This document shows, piece after piece, positions 1 to 7,497 of a stretch of DNA of 44,128 nt (the first letter of the stretch is position 1; the number at the start of each line of letters is the position of its first letter). This DNA is from Campylobacterota bacterium (GTDB lineage Bacteria > Campylobacterota > Campylobacteria > Campylobacterales > Sulfurospirillaceae), in contig RZYK01000002.1 in assembly GCA_009930355.1 (NCBI GenBank), forward strand, positions 1 through 44,128, written 5' to 3'. The notes under the pieces are model-generated. The model was given only the letters and a program-made list of their open reading frames with translations, was not told the DNA's origin and ran no database searches. The position numbers and the translations under genes are program-made.

Positions 1-85
<85 letters not shown>

Positions 86-99
<14 letters not shown>

Positions 100-1018
100 A
101 GTTTTAGCTATTTTTGTAGATTTTGCTTTAAAGAGTCCCCCTTTGATTATTATATCTTTGATTGTTCTTATCTTAACAAGAGGAGCTATTAGTATATTTT
201 ACTCCGCAATTTCACCAGTTTCTGCTGCATTTGTAGCAGATAAAGTAGAACCAAAACTAAGATCAAATTATATGGCAAAACTAGGAGCAGCAAACGGTAT
301 GGGGATGATTTTTGGTCCTATTGCTGGGGGTGCTTTAGCTATTTATGGTCTTGAAACACCACTTTATACTTTTGCTATATTACCTTTTATAGCTGCTATA
401 GTTTTGTACTTTAGTATTGAGAGAGTTCCAAAAATACATATCGAAAAAGAGATAGAAACTAAGTTTCTTGATAAAAGACTTTTTATCCCTATATTTTCTA
501 CTTTTTTAACAATGTTTGCATTTATGACAATTAATTCTTGTTTGGGATTTTTTGCACTTGATATTTTTAGATTAGATGACCTCGAAGCTGCAAAAGCGAC
601 AGGATATATTTTGGGAATTATGGGATTTACTCTTATCATAGCTCAAATAATAGTTACCAAAATAACAACCATTCAACCACAAACTTTTATGAAATTAGGA
701 ACTATCCTTTCCGCTATTGGAATAATTGGAATGGCATACGCTTTTAATATGTGGGTTTCTTTATTGTTTTCATCAATATTTGGTCTTGGTATGGGATTAT
801 TATTTCCATCCATTATGTCAATTACCGCAAATTCAGTAAAAGCTCATGAACAAGGATATGCAGCAGGAACTGTATCTTCAGCCAAAGGGATAGGGATGAT
901 TTTTGGTCCATTGGTAAGTACTGCTTTATATGGATTTTCTAGTTCACTCCCTTTTGTATTTAGTGGATTGCTTTTTTTTATATTGTTGTTTTTAATTTAT
1001 AGGAAACTTGATGTTTGA
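86..1018 (+). pseudogene. MFS transporter lacking its N-terminus (cut by the IS element)
   Basis: The reading frame gives about 310 residues of a hydrophobic major facilitator protein. It aligns collinearly with the intact transporter at 2955-4139: shared segments are ADKV near residue 51, YMAKLGA(A/S)NG near 62 and AAGTVSSA(K/Q)G near 258. It lacks the first ~80 residues, that is, the first two membrane helices and the cytoplasmic motif-A region (GKKSDKIGRK in the relative). The only upstream start is a TTG at 86 inside the IS end, so an intact 12-helix protein cannot be made and I call it a truncated gene. It overlaps mntP by 8 bases. Its base composition is clearly more AT-rich than the intact relative, so the two are diverged homologues and not a recent duplication. 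Confidence 0.8.
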
Positions 1019-1550
1019 AGTTTTTGTTTTAGCAATTGCCCTTAGTATGGATGCTCTTGCTGTTTCTATTGGCGTGGGTATAAAAGAGAGAAAAAGTATC
1101 AAAATGGTAGCCTTGAAATCGGCATTATTCTTTGGCTTTTTTCAAGCTTTAATGCCCCTTATTGGATATTTTGGTAGTCAAAGTATTCAAGAATATATTA
1201 GTGGATATGATAAGGCAATAAGCTTTGCATTTCTTTTGTTTATAGGCGTGAAAATGATGTATGAATCCTATCAAGACAAAATAGAATACACCATACAACG
1301 TATCTCAAATCGTGTTATTTTTACACTAGCCATGGTAACAAGTATTGATGCTATGGTGGCAGGATTTACATTGCATTTATTTGATTTAAATCCTTTTATC
1401 TCTATCGTCATAATAGGTATAACAACTTTTGTTTTTAGTTATTTAGGTGTTTTTGTAGGTAAAACGGCTGGTTCTAAATATGAAAAAAAAGCAGAATTTA
1501 TAGGCGGTGTTATTTTGATTTTCATTGGACTAAAGATTTTACAAGATTAA
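1011..1550 (+). CDS. mntP: Manganese efflux pump MntP
   Basis: This 179-residue integral membrane protein belongs to the MntP (DUF204) family, which exports Mn(II) and protects against manganese overload. It is built of two similar halves of three helices. Each half carries the family's acidic motif in the membrane: SMDALAVSIG at about residues 13-22 and SIDAMVAGF at about 105-113, with the Asp in each expected to take part in metal transport. Length is close to the usual ~185. The ATG at 1011 is preferred over a TTG at 1008; it lies inside the last codons of the truncated MFS gene, so the two were probably co-transcribed. Codon use is very AT-rich, like the MFS remnant and unlike the genes from 2.2 kb on. 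No yybP-ykoY-type riboswitch could sit upstream because the MFS frame fills that space. Confidence 0.88.
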   Translation: MFEVFVLAIALSMDALAVSIGVGIKERKSIKMVALKSALFFGFFQALMPLIGYFGSQSIQEYISGYDKAISFAFLLFIGVKMMYESYQDKIEYTIQRISNRVIFTLAMVTSIDAMVAGFTLHLFDLNPFISIVIIGITTFVFSYLGVFVGKTAGSKYEKKAEFIGGVILIFIGLKILQD

Positions 1551-1600
1551 GAATTTAGAGGTAAGGAAAATTTTGTTCAAACTTTATTAATACTTTTGAA

Positions 1601-1612
1601 TAGCCAGCCACT
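1601..1612 (+). promoter_or_regulatory. TAGCCAGCCACT motif upstream of the decayed receptor gene
   Basis: The 12-base string TAGCCAGCCACT lies 28 bases before the GTG start of the receptor pseudogene. The identical string occurs at 7421-7432 upstream of the intact homologous receptor gene, with a further 10-base core copy at 7405-7414. Shared position and sequence suggest a retained control element, but the binding factor is unknown. Confidence 0.4.
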
Positions 1613-1639
1613 TAAACTTCAAAAAAGAGGAGGGTTGAC

Positions 1640-2165
1640 GTGAGTCAAAAACTTAGAAATATGAGTTATATATCTTCATTGCTTGTTGCATCCATGCTAC
1701 ATGCAGATGCTTTTTAATGAGCCGTCTGTCAGTATTGGTGGCGGTGGGCGCAATGCTCAGCGTCTTTATTTACGAGGTATTGGGGGAACAAATCTCAATA
1801 TTACCATTGATGGAGCCAAACAAGGTGGAAGTTTATATCAACATATGGGAGATATAGGTGTTTTGCCCCTGATCTTCTAAAAAGCGTTGAAATCTCAACC
1901 ATCGCAGGTGCTGACAAAGGAAGTGGTGCTTTGGGTGGAAATATCGTCTTTTAAACCGTGGATGTACAAGACTTACTCAAAAAAGGTCAAGATTTAGGTG
2001 CTTCACTCAGAGTGGGTTATTTTAGTGCTTCCAAGGGATATAGTGGGGGGTACCTCAGTTTACGGAAAAGCGAGCGAGTATGTAGGTGTTTTATTTGATG
2101 TTTCAGGACTTAATCAAGCAGATTATCGAACAGGTGATGGCGATAATGCGCTTAACACGGCGGTA
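1640..2165 (+). pseudogene. Decayed haem-type TonB-dependent receptor
   Basis: This is a broken relative of the receptor at 7498-9462. A GTG at 1640 begins an intact-looking signal peptide (MSQKLRNMSYISSLLVASMLHADAF) that runs into a stop at once. Compared with the intact gene, about 125 bases coding for the N-terminal plug have been lost between short matching sequences around GATGCTTTT and ATGAGCC. The frame then reads NEPSVSIGGGGRNAQRLYLRG, shifts near 1860 by a missing base, hits a TAA near 1953 where the intact gene has a Glu codon, and shifts again near 2047 at a run of G. Homology stops at about 2163, where the intact protein would continue for a further ~470 residues. Several independent lesions show that it no longer functions. 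Confidence 0.88.
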
Positions 2166-2932
2166 GGTTTGTTTTGATCGCGTATAAGCATCTTTGGTGG
2201 TTTTACGCCATGCTGATTTTATGCGTTGGCACAACTACGTCGCTTATTCAGCTACTCTTTTTTAAAGAGCTAGGTGACACTTACACGATCAAAGTGTATG
2301 AACCTTCATGGCGAGATTTTTATCGTTTTTGGAGGGGAAAAGAGAAACGTCGTTGGTTTATGCTTTTGTTGGCGTATCCTGTGTGTATCAGTGGTGCATA
2401 TGGATTGATGACGCCAATTTTAGTGGATGCGGGATGGCAATTGGATCATATTGGGCTTAACATCAGCATGTTTGGCTCTTTATTGGGCATTGTGGGTGCC
2501 TTTGGTGCGGGATGGCTGATTGAACGGTTTGGTCGAAGGGTGATTTTGATTTGGACACCTTTTGCGCAGAGTATTGGTGTTTTGTTTTTGCTTTTGCCCG
2601 CTTTAGGGTATGCGCATTTTAGTTTTAGTATGTTAGCCATTGGTTCGGTGATTTTTCTTTATAGCCCTTCAGCGACGGTACTCTCCACATTGATGATGGA
2701 TCATGTGGAGCATTCACCTGCTTTAGAGTATGCGATGCAACACTGTGTATTTAGTTTTTCAGGGATTCTCTCCGCAGGTGTTGCCATGAGTTTAGCGGGG
2801 AAATTTGGGTATATCAATATTATTGTGGCAACTTCACTGATAGCTGTAGCAACAAGCCTTTTCGCATGGTATGTCAGCGGTGAAGTGGTCGTAAAAAATG
2901 AACAGACAACGCATGTCAAATGCATAGTATAA
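2166..2932 (+). pseudogene. C-terminal part of an MFS (RhtX/FptX-like) transporter
   Basis: The open frame codes for about 252 residues with roughly six or seven membrane helices and the cytoplasmic motif ERFGRR near residue 116. This corresponds to the back ~60% of a siderophore-type MFS permease (RhtX/FptX-like, normally ~400 residues). The only start is a TTG at 2174 directly at the junction with the receptor pseudogene, with no ribosome binding site and no N-terminal helices. The simplest reading is one deletion that removed the back of the receptor and the front of this permease gene. Receptor next to inner-membrane MFS permease is a usual order in siderophore uptake loci. The substrate is unknown. 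Confidence 0.7.
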
Positions 2933-2954
2933 GAGGGTAAAGAAGGAGAAAGTG

Positions 2955-4139
2955 ATGAAAGAGATGAAAACGTTAATGATTGTAAATGTGTTATGTGTGG
3001 CGGCAATGATGGCATTTTTAGCGGTTGTTGGACCGATTATTCGAGCGCTTAAAATGGAAGAGTGGCATGCGGGTCTTACAGTAGCTCTTGCAGGGGTGAT
3101 TTGGGTGGTGATGGCACGTTATTGGGGAAAGAAGAGTGATAAAATAGGGCGAAAGCCTGTTTTATTGTTAGGGGTTTTGGGCGTAGGGTTTTCTTATTTG
3201 CTCTTAGCCCTTTTTATTGATTATGCGCTTTTAAATGTGCCCACTCTGCTTCTCTCTTTAGTTATGCTGGTATGTGTAAGAGGCTTAATCGGTCTTTTTT
3301 ACGCCGCCATTCCTGCGGTTTCTAGTGCTTTAATTGCCGATAAAGTCGATGCGCAAAGCCGTACAGGGTATATGGCAAAATTAGGCGCATCCAATGGTGT
3401 TGGCATGATTTTAGGACCAGCCCTTGGAGGATTTTTAGCGGTGTATGGCTTACAGGTTCCACTCTATACCTTTGCTATTTTGCCAATGATTGCGGCATTT
3501 CTAGTTTATAAGACGATTCCTAAAACCCCTAAACATCATGTTGAGGAGATTCCCCATCCAAAATGGAGTGATGTGAGGTTGCGTTTGCCGATGATTGCGG
3601 CATTTTTAACGATGTACAGTGTCATTACCTCTCAGGTCTGCTTAGGATTTTTTATTTTAGATACTCTAGCGTTAGAGGTAAATGAAACAGCAAAGATGAC
3701 AGGTATTATTTTATCCCTGTTAGGGATTTGTTTTATCATGGCACAAGTGCTTGTCTCCAAAGTCAAAGGATGTGCCCCTCACACGTGGTTACGTCTGGGT
3801 GGAAGTATTGCAGCGCTTGGTTATGTCATGATTTCATTAAGCCATACGGTGATTCCTTTAGGACTTGGATTTTGTATCGCTACGTTTGGAATGGGATTTA
3901 TTTTTCCTGCGTTTCAAGCACTTGCTGCTAACAATGTCAGTGAGCTAGAACAAGGTGCTGCTGCTGGAACGGTCTCTTCAGCACAAGGGATGGGAATGAT
4001 TGTAGGACCGATGGTTAGCACTTTATTATATAAAATTGACCCCATTGTTCCTTTTGTTTTTGCTGCCATTGCCTTTGCGCTTTTAGTTTTGTTTGCATTG
4101 AGAAAAGTGCAGGTTGGAGCAGAACCCTCTTTGGTCTAA
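2955..4139 (+). CDS. MFS transporter, intact (possible siderophore or drug exporter)
   Basis: This 394-residue protein has about 12 predicted helices. The major-facilitator motif A lies in the loop after helix 2 (GKKSDKIGRKP near residue 58), and an AAGTVSSAQG segment near residue 335 is shared with the truncated gene at 86-1018. The family resembles TetA/EntS-like proton antiporters that move drugs or siderophores outward. Its place directly before exbB-exbD-tonB and after relics of a receptor-permease pair suggests a siderophore-related role, but the substrate cannot be read from the sequence. ATG at 2955 is preceded by AAGGAGA; a GTG one codon upstream is less likely. About 155 bases and a Fur-like site separate it from exbB, so it probably belongs to a different transcript. 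Confidence 0.8.
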   Translation: MKEMKTLMIVNVLCVAAMMAFLAVVGPIIRALKMEEWHAGLTVALAGVIWVVMARYWGKKSDKIGRKPVLLLGVLGVGFSYLLLALFIDYALLNVPTLLLSLVMLVCVRGLIGLFYAAIPAVSSALIADKVDAQSRTGYMAKLGASNGVGMILGPALGGFLAVYGLQVPLYTFAILPMIAAFLVYKTIPKTPKHHVEEIPHPKWSDVRLRLPMIAAFLTMYSVITSQVCLGFFILDTLALEVNETAKMTGIILSLLGICFIMAQVLVSKVKGCAPHTWLRLGGSIAALGYVMISLSHTVIPLGLGFCIATFGMGFIFPAFQALAANNVSELEQGAAAGTVSSAQGMGMIVGPMVSTLLYKIDPIVPFVFAAIAFALLVLFALRKVQVGAEPSLV

Positions 4140-4263
4140 AAGAAGGTTTGTTTCATGTAAATAATATGTTTGGCAGTATTTATGAGTTCTAAATTAAAAT
4201 TTCTTTAGTTTTGATAAATATTATTGATTTCATACAAAATTAAGCACAAAAAGCTTAACATTC

Positions 4264-4279
4264 TGATAATGGTTATTAC
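4264..4279 (+). promoter_or_regulatory. Fur-box-like site upstream of exbB
   Basis: TGATAATGGTTATTAC contains GATAA-TGG-TTATT, the 5-3-5 inverted GATAA/TTATC half-site arrangement of Fur boxes with one mismatch. It lies 16 bases before the exbB start, where bound Fur-iron would block transcription of exbB-exbD-hemP-tonB. Inferred from pattern only. Confidence 0.55.
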
Positions 4280-4294
4280 AACAATAGAGGGCAA

Positions 4295-4729
4295 ATGGAA
4301 AATATTAAATTAGCGGTAGATTATGGGGCGTTAGGGATTTTGCTTTTGATGAGCATTTTAGTTGTGGGGTATAGCATTGAGCGGTATTTCTTTTTTAAAT
4401 CTTTACATGTAAAAGCGTATGCAACCAAAAGTAGCCTTGAGCGAGATGTTTCCAAAAATCTTACCATTATCTCTTTAATGGGTTCAAACGCTCCTTATGT
4501 TGGGCTTTTAGGAACGGTTGGGGGCATTATGGTGGTGTTTTATGACATTGGTATGAGCGGAGGCGCTTTGGATACTTCCAAAGTCATCGTAGGGCTTGCT
4601 TTAGCGTTGAAAGTAACGGCTGCTGGGCTTTTGGTGGCGATTCCTTCGACAATGATTTACGGTGGATTTATGCGAAAGGTCGATGTGGCTGTGAGTGAGT
4701 GGGAAGATGAAATCATTAAAGCGGGTTGA
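4295..4729 (+). CDS. exbB: Biopolymer transport protein ExbB (short form)
   Basis: This 144-residue inner-membrane protein forms the proton channel of the ExbB-ExbD-TonB motor that powers outer-membrane receptors. There are three membrane segments: about residues 10-30 (LGILLLMSILVVGYSIERYFF), 60-80 (SNAPYVGLLGTVGGIMVVF) and 95-120 (GLALALKVTAAGLLVAIPS). The 'APYVGLLGTVGGIM' and 'ALKVTAAGLLVAIPS' blocks are the conserved pore-lining parts of the MotA/TolQ/ExbB family. It is shorter than enterobacterial ExbB (~240), as is usual for the short ExbB in Campylobacterota. GAGGGC precedes the ATG. The 3' end overlaps exbD, which suggests translational coupling. Confidence 0.92.
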   Translation: MENIKLAVDYGALGILLLMSILVVGYSIERYFFFKSLHVKAYATKSSLERDVSKNLTIISLMGSNAPYVGLLGTVGGIMVVFYDIGMSGGALDTSKVIVGLALALKVTAAGLLVAIPSTMIYGGFMRKVDVAVSEWEDEIIKAG

Positions 4730-5090
4730 GGGGATTAATGTCGTTCCTTTGATCGACATTATGTTGGTTTTACTCACGATTGTTTTAACAGTTTCTTCGT
4801 TTATTGCCCTAGGAAAAATCGAAATCTCTCTGCCTCAAGCGACCAATTTTAGCAAGGTTGAGCCTAAATTTTATGAGATTGGCATTGATGCAGAGCATCA
4901 GTTCTTTGTGAATGGTGAATTAACGCCCAAAGAGGAGTTACATGTAAAGTTTGAAAGCCTCACCAAAGAAGATTCAGTGGCGGTGAGTGCGGATAAGTTA
5001 GCTGCTTATGAGGATTTTATCTATGTGATTGATTTACTCAAAGCTAAAGAAGTTGAAAAAATTGGAATGGTCGTGAATAAAAATGAATAA
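4707..5090 (+). CDS. exbD: Biopolymer transport protein ExbD
   Basis: ExbD has one membrane helix and a periplasmic domain and couples proton flow through ExbB to TonB. The N-terminus reads VEGINVVPLIDIMLVLLTIVL, containing the essential membrane Asp of the family in 'PLIDIML' at about residue 16; the rest (~90 residues) is the periplasmic fold. With ATG 4707 the protein has 127 residues, and the N-terminal tail length matches typical ExbD. A GTG at 4695 would add four residues and is less likely. It overlaps exbB by 23 bases and hemP by 8 bases, so all three are made from one tightly packed mRNA. Confidence 0.9.
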   Translation: MKSLKRVEGINVVPLIDIMLVLLTIVLTVSSFIALGKIEISLPQATNFSKVEPKFYEIGIDAEHQFFVNGELTPKEELHVKFESLTKEDSVAVSADKLAAYEDFIYVIDLLKAKEVEKIGMVVNKNE

Positions 5091-5217
5091 GATAGCGCAT
5101 AAAAAAGTGGATTCAAAGGTGCTTTTTGGCGAGGAGAAGATTGTCAAAATCGTTCACAATGGTGTGGAGTATGTGCTTCGCATTACCAAAGAAGATAAAC
5201 TGATTTTGACGAAGTAG
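5083..5217 (+). CDS. hemP: HemP family small haemin-uptake-associated protein
   Basis: A 44-residue protein not long enough for usual ORF cut-offs. It starts at the ATG inside the last codons of exbD and ends 13 bases before tonB. The core VLFGEEKIVKIVHNGVEYVL followed by RITKEDKLILTK matches the HemP pattern: a short basic/hydrophobic peptide with 'I.HnG..Y.LR.T...KLILTK' at the C-terminus. HemP proteins are found with haem receptor genes; in some alpha- and betaproteobacteria (HmuP) they are needed to activate receptor expression, while elsewhere the role is unclear. Its presence here together with a haem-type receptor supports a haem or iron-porphyrin theme for this operon. Confidence 0.85.
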   Translation: MNKIAHKKVDSKVLFGEEKIVKIVHNGVEYVLRITKEDKLILTK

Positions 5218-5230
5218 AAAAGGGGTTGTT

Positions 5231-5986
5231 ATGGCAAATGTACTGTGTCGTGTCGCACAAAGAAACACGGAGGGAAGAGCACTTTTTCTCTCCTTTGTTT
5301 TGCATGCGAGCGTTATAGGGTTTTATCTGGTGTTTATGTATCAAAAACCATCCTATATAATGCCGAGTAAAGCGATTATTTTGGAGATTTCTAGTATTGA
5401 GCGTGTGGCTCCTAAACCACTCATTCCTACGCCACCCCAGCTAGAACCTGTGGCACAGCAAGAGGTGATTAAGCCTATTGAACCTGTTAAACCTATCGAG
5501 CCTGTTAAGCCGATTGAAAAAGTGAAACCAAAACCAAAACCTATGCTCAAACCAAAACCTATTGCTGAGCCAAAGGCGTTTCAGGAAAAAGCAATGGAAG
5601 AGGCTACGCCACCACCAATGACTTCCCTAGCGAGTGAGCCTGTCGCAGCAGCACCTTCAACGGCAACAACGCCTATGACACCAAGCTCTACCAACAGTGC
5701 GGAGCCTTATGAGCGAACGGATTTTGAGATTATTCGAGATAAGGTACTCTCTCGTTTAATCTATCCTAGTGTGGCACGCCGTATGGGATGGAATGGGGTA
5801 GTGCAGGTGGAATTGGTGATTGATACCACTGGCAAGCTTCTTAGTGCAACCATTCATAAAGGTTCCAATCGCAACGTTTTAGATGAGGCGGCTTTAAGTG
5901 CTGCTTTAAAACTTCAAGGTCAACAGCTCCCTAAGCCTAAAAGTCTCAGTACCATCATCTTACCTATAGCGTTTAAACTTCGATAA
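5231..5986 (+). CDS. tonB: Energy transducer TonB
   Basis: This 251-residue protein has the TonB layout. A short cytoplasmic tail is followed by one membrane helix at about residues 18-36 (LFLSFVLHASVIGFYLVFM). A Pro/Lys/Glu-rich spacer at about 57-115 with repeats of IEPVKP and PKPKP can span the periplasm. The C-terminal domain at about 165-251 carries YPSVARRMGWNGVVQVELVI, the SxxYPxxArxxGxeGxVxV pattern that docks on the TonB boxes of receptors. The SFVLHASVI segment includes the conserved membrane His that contacts ExbB-ExbD. AGGGG precedes the ATG by a few bases, 13 bases after hemP. It is the last member of exbB-exbD-hemP-tonB and should serve the receptors at 7.5 and 10.5 kb. Confidence 0.93.
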   Translation: MANVLCRVAQRNTEGRALFLSFVLHASVIGFYLVFMYQKPSYIMPSKAIILEISSIERVAPKPLIPTPPQLEPVAQQEVIKPIEPVKPIEPVKPIEKVKPKPKPMLKPKPIAEPKAFQEKAMEEATPPPMTSLASEPVAAAPSTATTPMTPSSTNSAEPYERTDFEIIRDKVLSRLIYPSVARRMGWNGVVQVELVIDTTGKLLSATIHKGSNRNVLDEAALSAALKLQGQQLPKPKSLSTIILPIAFKLR

Positions 5987-6093
5987 GACTATAAGTGGGG
6001 CGACCCTTATGGTACTTTATTATTATTACTTCGTTAAGGTTGAGTATCTATAATTTTCTTTTATGAAACATAAAAGTTATGAGGAAGAGTGAT

Positions 6094-7263
6094 ATGCAAA
6101 AAAAGATTTGGTTTTATACGCACTGGTTGTTGGGATTGGTTGCGGGATTTATTTTGGTGATTGTGGGCGTGAGTGGGGCACTTTTGTCGTATGAAAAAGA
6201 GATTATGGGGCTTGTTAATCAGAAAAGTTTTCGCATCGAGGCAACCGCTAACGAGAAGCTCTCACCCGATGTTTTGTTAAATGCGTTTAAAGAAGCACAT
6301 CCTGATTTGGTTGTGGTTGGTTTGCGTATGCTTTCTGATCCCAATGCTTCTACTGCTATTATGGTGCAAGGGGCAAAAGAGGGTGGAAAAAATATGCTCA
6401 ATTATTATATTAACCCTTATAGTGCAGAGCTTTTGCCTGAGGTCAAAGGCGATGCTTTTTTTCGTGTGGTTTTAGATATACATCGAAGATTACTCTTAGG
6501 TGAGGTGGGAAAACAGATCGTTGCAGCATCCACGGTGGCGCTTTTGATACTCTCTTTTTCGGGGATTTATCTCTATTGGGGGAGTATCCGTAAGAGTTTA
6601 AAATCAAGCCTTAGCATCAACTTTAAAGCCAAAGGTAGAGGCTTTTTGTACAAATTGCACTCGGCACTTGGCTTATGGGGACTCCTGTTTTTTGTTTTAA
6701 TTTCACTCACGGGACTCACATGGTCGTATGAGTGGTATAGAACCTCTTTGTACCGTATGGTTGGGGTTGAAGTGCCACAGCATGGGATGCACCATGGGGG
6801 TGGTAAGAAACGAGATTCTTCATCTATGCCATCAGGACAAAAAAATTCAATGATGGACGGGGGTACGCAAAATGCCCTGATTGCTCAAGCATGGGAGCTT
6901 TTTGAAGCCACACATAAAGGTGAGTACAGCTTTGCATTTTTCCGTTTGCCTGATGGAAAAGGGAAAGTTGATTTTACCTATTTGGATAAAAAAGCGCCTC
7001 ATTCACGGGCGTTTAATACTCTCTTAATAGATGCCAAAGAGGGTAAAGTACTTTCCCATGTTCGTTATGATGATAAGCGTATGGCGGAGCAGGTGATGGG
7101 CAGTATGTTACCACTTCACAGTGGAGAGTTTTTTGGATGGGGTGGACGGTTGTTAATTTTTCTCTCAAGTTTAAGCATGGTACTTTTTGGAGTGACAGGG
7201 CTGATGCTCTATCTGGATAGACGTAAAAAAGCACGCAAAAAAGCAGCCCTTCGCGCCGCTTAG
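6094..7263 (+). CDS. PepSY-associated TM protein with a His/Met-rich loop (iron-uptake type)
   Basis: The 389-residue membrane protein fits the PepSY_TM family (PiuB/FsrB-like). Members sit beside TonB receptor genes, and several act as inner-membrane reductases that release iron from siderophores or haem. Helices lie near residues 8-30, 143-165, 187-212 and 345-370. Four histidines lie near helix ends in the pattern expected for haem b: H10 (YTHWLLG), H130 (LDIHRRLLLGE), H189 (YKLHSALGLWG) and a later LPLHSGEFFGW. A periplasmic loop near residues 228-260 is unusually rich in His, Met and Gly (HGMHHGGG then Met/Ser-rich). Start: AGGAAGAG lies at the right distance before ATG 6094, whereas an ATG at 6079 has no ribosome site. 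It lies between tonB and the receptor gene. Confidence 0.8.
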   Translation: MQKKIWFYTHWLLGLVAGFILVIVGVSGALLSYEKEIMGLVNQKSFRIEATANEKLSPDVLLNAFKEAHPDLVVVGLRMLSDPNASTAIMVQGAKEGGKNMLNYYINPYSAELLPEVKGDAFFRVVLDIHRRLLLGEVGKQIVAASTVALLILSFSGIYLYWGSIRKSLKSSLSINFKAKGRGFLYKLHSALGLWGLLFFVLISLTGLTWSYEWYRTSLYRMVGVEVPQHGMHHGGGKKRDSSSMPSGQKNSMMDGGTQNALIAQAWELFEATHKGEYSFAFFRLPDGKGKVDFTYLDKKAPHSRAFNTLLIDAKEGKVLSHVRYDDKRMAEQVMGSMLPLHSGEFFGWGGRLLIFLSSLSMVLFGVTGLMLYLDRRKKARKKAALRAA

Positions 7264-7335
7264 AGGCTTTTTAGATTTTTACATGTAAAGGGTAGCGTTT
7301 GTAGCGTTGCCTTTTACACAGACAAACAATAAAAC

Positions 7336-7348
7336 GATAAAGATTATC
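7336..7348 (+). promoter_or_regulatory. Fur-box-like inverted repeat upstream of receptor 1
   Basis: GATAA-AGA-TTATC is a perfect 5-3-5 inverted repeat, the core of a Fur box, about 150 bases before the receptor start in the 234-bp gap after the PepSY gene. It suggests iron-repressed transcription. This gap also contains two TTACATGTAA palindromes (7279 and 7469) and the AGCCAGCCAC repeats. Confidence 0.6.
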
Positions 7349-7404
7349 ATGTTTATAGATAATTAAGCTACTTCTATCTATACTATCATCTCTATTTATG
7401 ATAC

Positions 7405-7432
7405 AGCCAGCCACATTCTTTAGCCAGCCACT
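7405..7432 (+). promoter_or_regulatory. AGCCAGCCAC direct repeat upstream of receptor 1
   Basis: Two copies of AGCCAGCCAC start at 7405 and 7422, 17 bases apart, downstream of the Fur-like site and ~66 bases before the receptor start. A third copy with identical flanks (TAGCCAGCCACT) precedes the homologous pseudogene at 1601. Direct repeats in this position resemble binding sites of AraC-type or response-regulator activators, but no regulator gene is present nearby. Confidence 0.45.
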
Positions 7433-7497
7433 ATCTTCTACTTTTTAAAAAACAGGATATTTACCGTTTTACATGTAAAGATTCCTAAGGAGATTGT

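Noticed and set aside
950..1011. Manganese riboswitch (yybP-ykoY) before mntP
   Set aside because: The stretch is coding sequence of the truncated MFS gene and shows no riboswitch core.
5353..5550. Gly/Ile-rich antisense frame within tonB
   Set aside because: It is the mirror of the Pro/Lys repeats of TonB and has no start signal.
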